A stretch of DNA of 64,000 bases. Origin: Thereva unica. Taxonomy: Eukaryota > Arthropoda > Insecta > Diptera > Therevidae. Below the pieces are notes generated by a model. The model was not told where the DNA came from and did no database searches. It saw nothing but the letters and a program-made list of their open reading frames with translations. The position numbers were made by a program, and so were the translations under genes. The DNA is taken from positions 101,889,248 through 101,953,247 of the forward strand of contig OX465281.1 of the NCBI GenBank assembly GCA_949987705.1, written 5' to 3'. Of the stretch, positions 63,999 to 64,000 are shown piece by piece. How positions within the stretch are numbered: position 1 is the first letter of the stretch; each line of letters starts with the position of its first letter.

Positions 63999-64000
63999 GA

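Overview
The window is repetitive, AT-rich eukaryotic DNA of arthropod (most likely insect) type. I found no convincing host gene. Almost everything recognisable is a transposable element (TE), and many are nested inside others. The element mix points to an insect: Polinton/Maverick, Helitron-like with internal minisatellites, RTE-type and CR1/Jockey-type LINEs, Ty3/gypsy including an mdg1/412-like copy, BEL/Pao, Tc1, piggyBac- and Harbinger-like miniature elements, and tRNA-derived short repeats. The species cannot be named from sequence alone.

Layout. 1-1201: 3' end of a Helitron-like element made of ~127-bp repeats. About 1385-10044: Polinton-like element with long terminal inverted repeats around a broken protein-primed DNA polymerase, itself split by an RTE LINE (3121-6275); a Harbinger-like MITE sits in the right repeat. 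10025-10500: foldback element. 10501-17215: gypsy element A (5' LTR, PBS, gag, decayed pol, no 3' LTR). 18.0-21.7 kb: second Polinton-like relic, with a polymerase C-terminus facing two minus-strand genes, one of them split by a TTAA-flanked element. 21.8-26.8 kb: degenerate repeats, a LINE scrap and largely unreadable sequence. 26.8-39.4 kb: one minus-strand LINE opened by a complete gypsy element B (27470-35418, TSD CAGG), an RTE LINE (36665-38415, 12-bp TSD) and a 212-bp MITE. 39815-40944: complete Helitron-like element. 41121-50233: gypsy element C with ~1.6-kb LTRs. 50934-54121: full-length RTE LINE with a 15-bp TSD. 54629-55073: foldback. 55169-55620: scrap of a ubiquitin-specific-protease-like gene abutting Helitron-type repeats. 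56930-57250: tRNA-derived SINE. 57580 to the window end: BEL/Pao element opened by a 1608-bp Tc1 element.

How the pieces relate. Several insertion boundaries can be fixed without a database, because removing the insert restores either the host element's reading frame or a target-site duplication. That gives a relative order. The minus-strand LINE is older than gypsy B, RTE B and the 212-bp MITE inside it. Gypsy B is young, because its LTRs differ at only about ten sites by eye. The best candidates for something undescribed are a membrane-protein-like ORF in the gypsy B leader, the two-gene minus-strand cassette at 19.5-21.7 kb, an 82-codon ORF inside the Polinton repeats, and the structured leader plus tRNA-Lys-like sequence of gypsy C.
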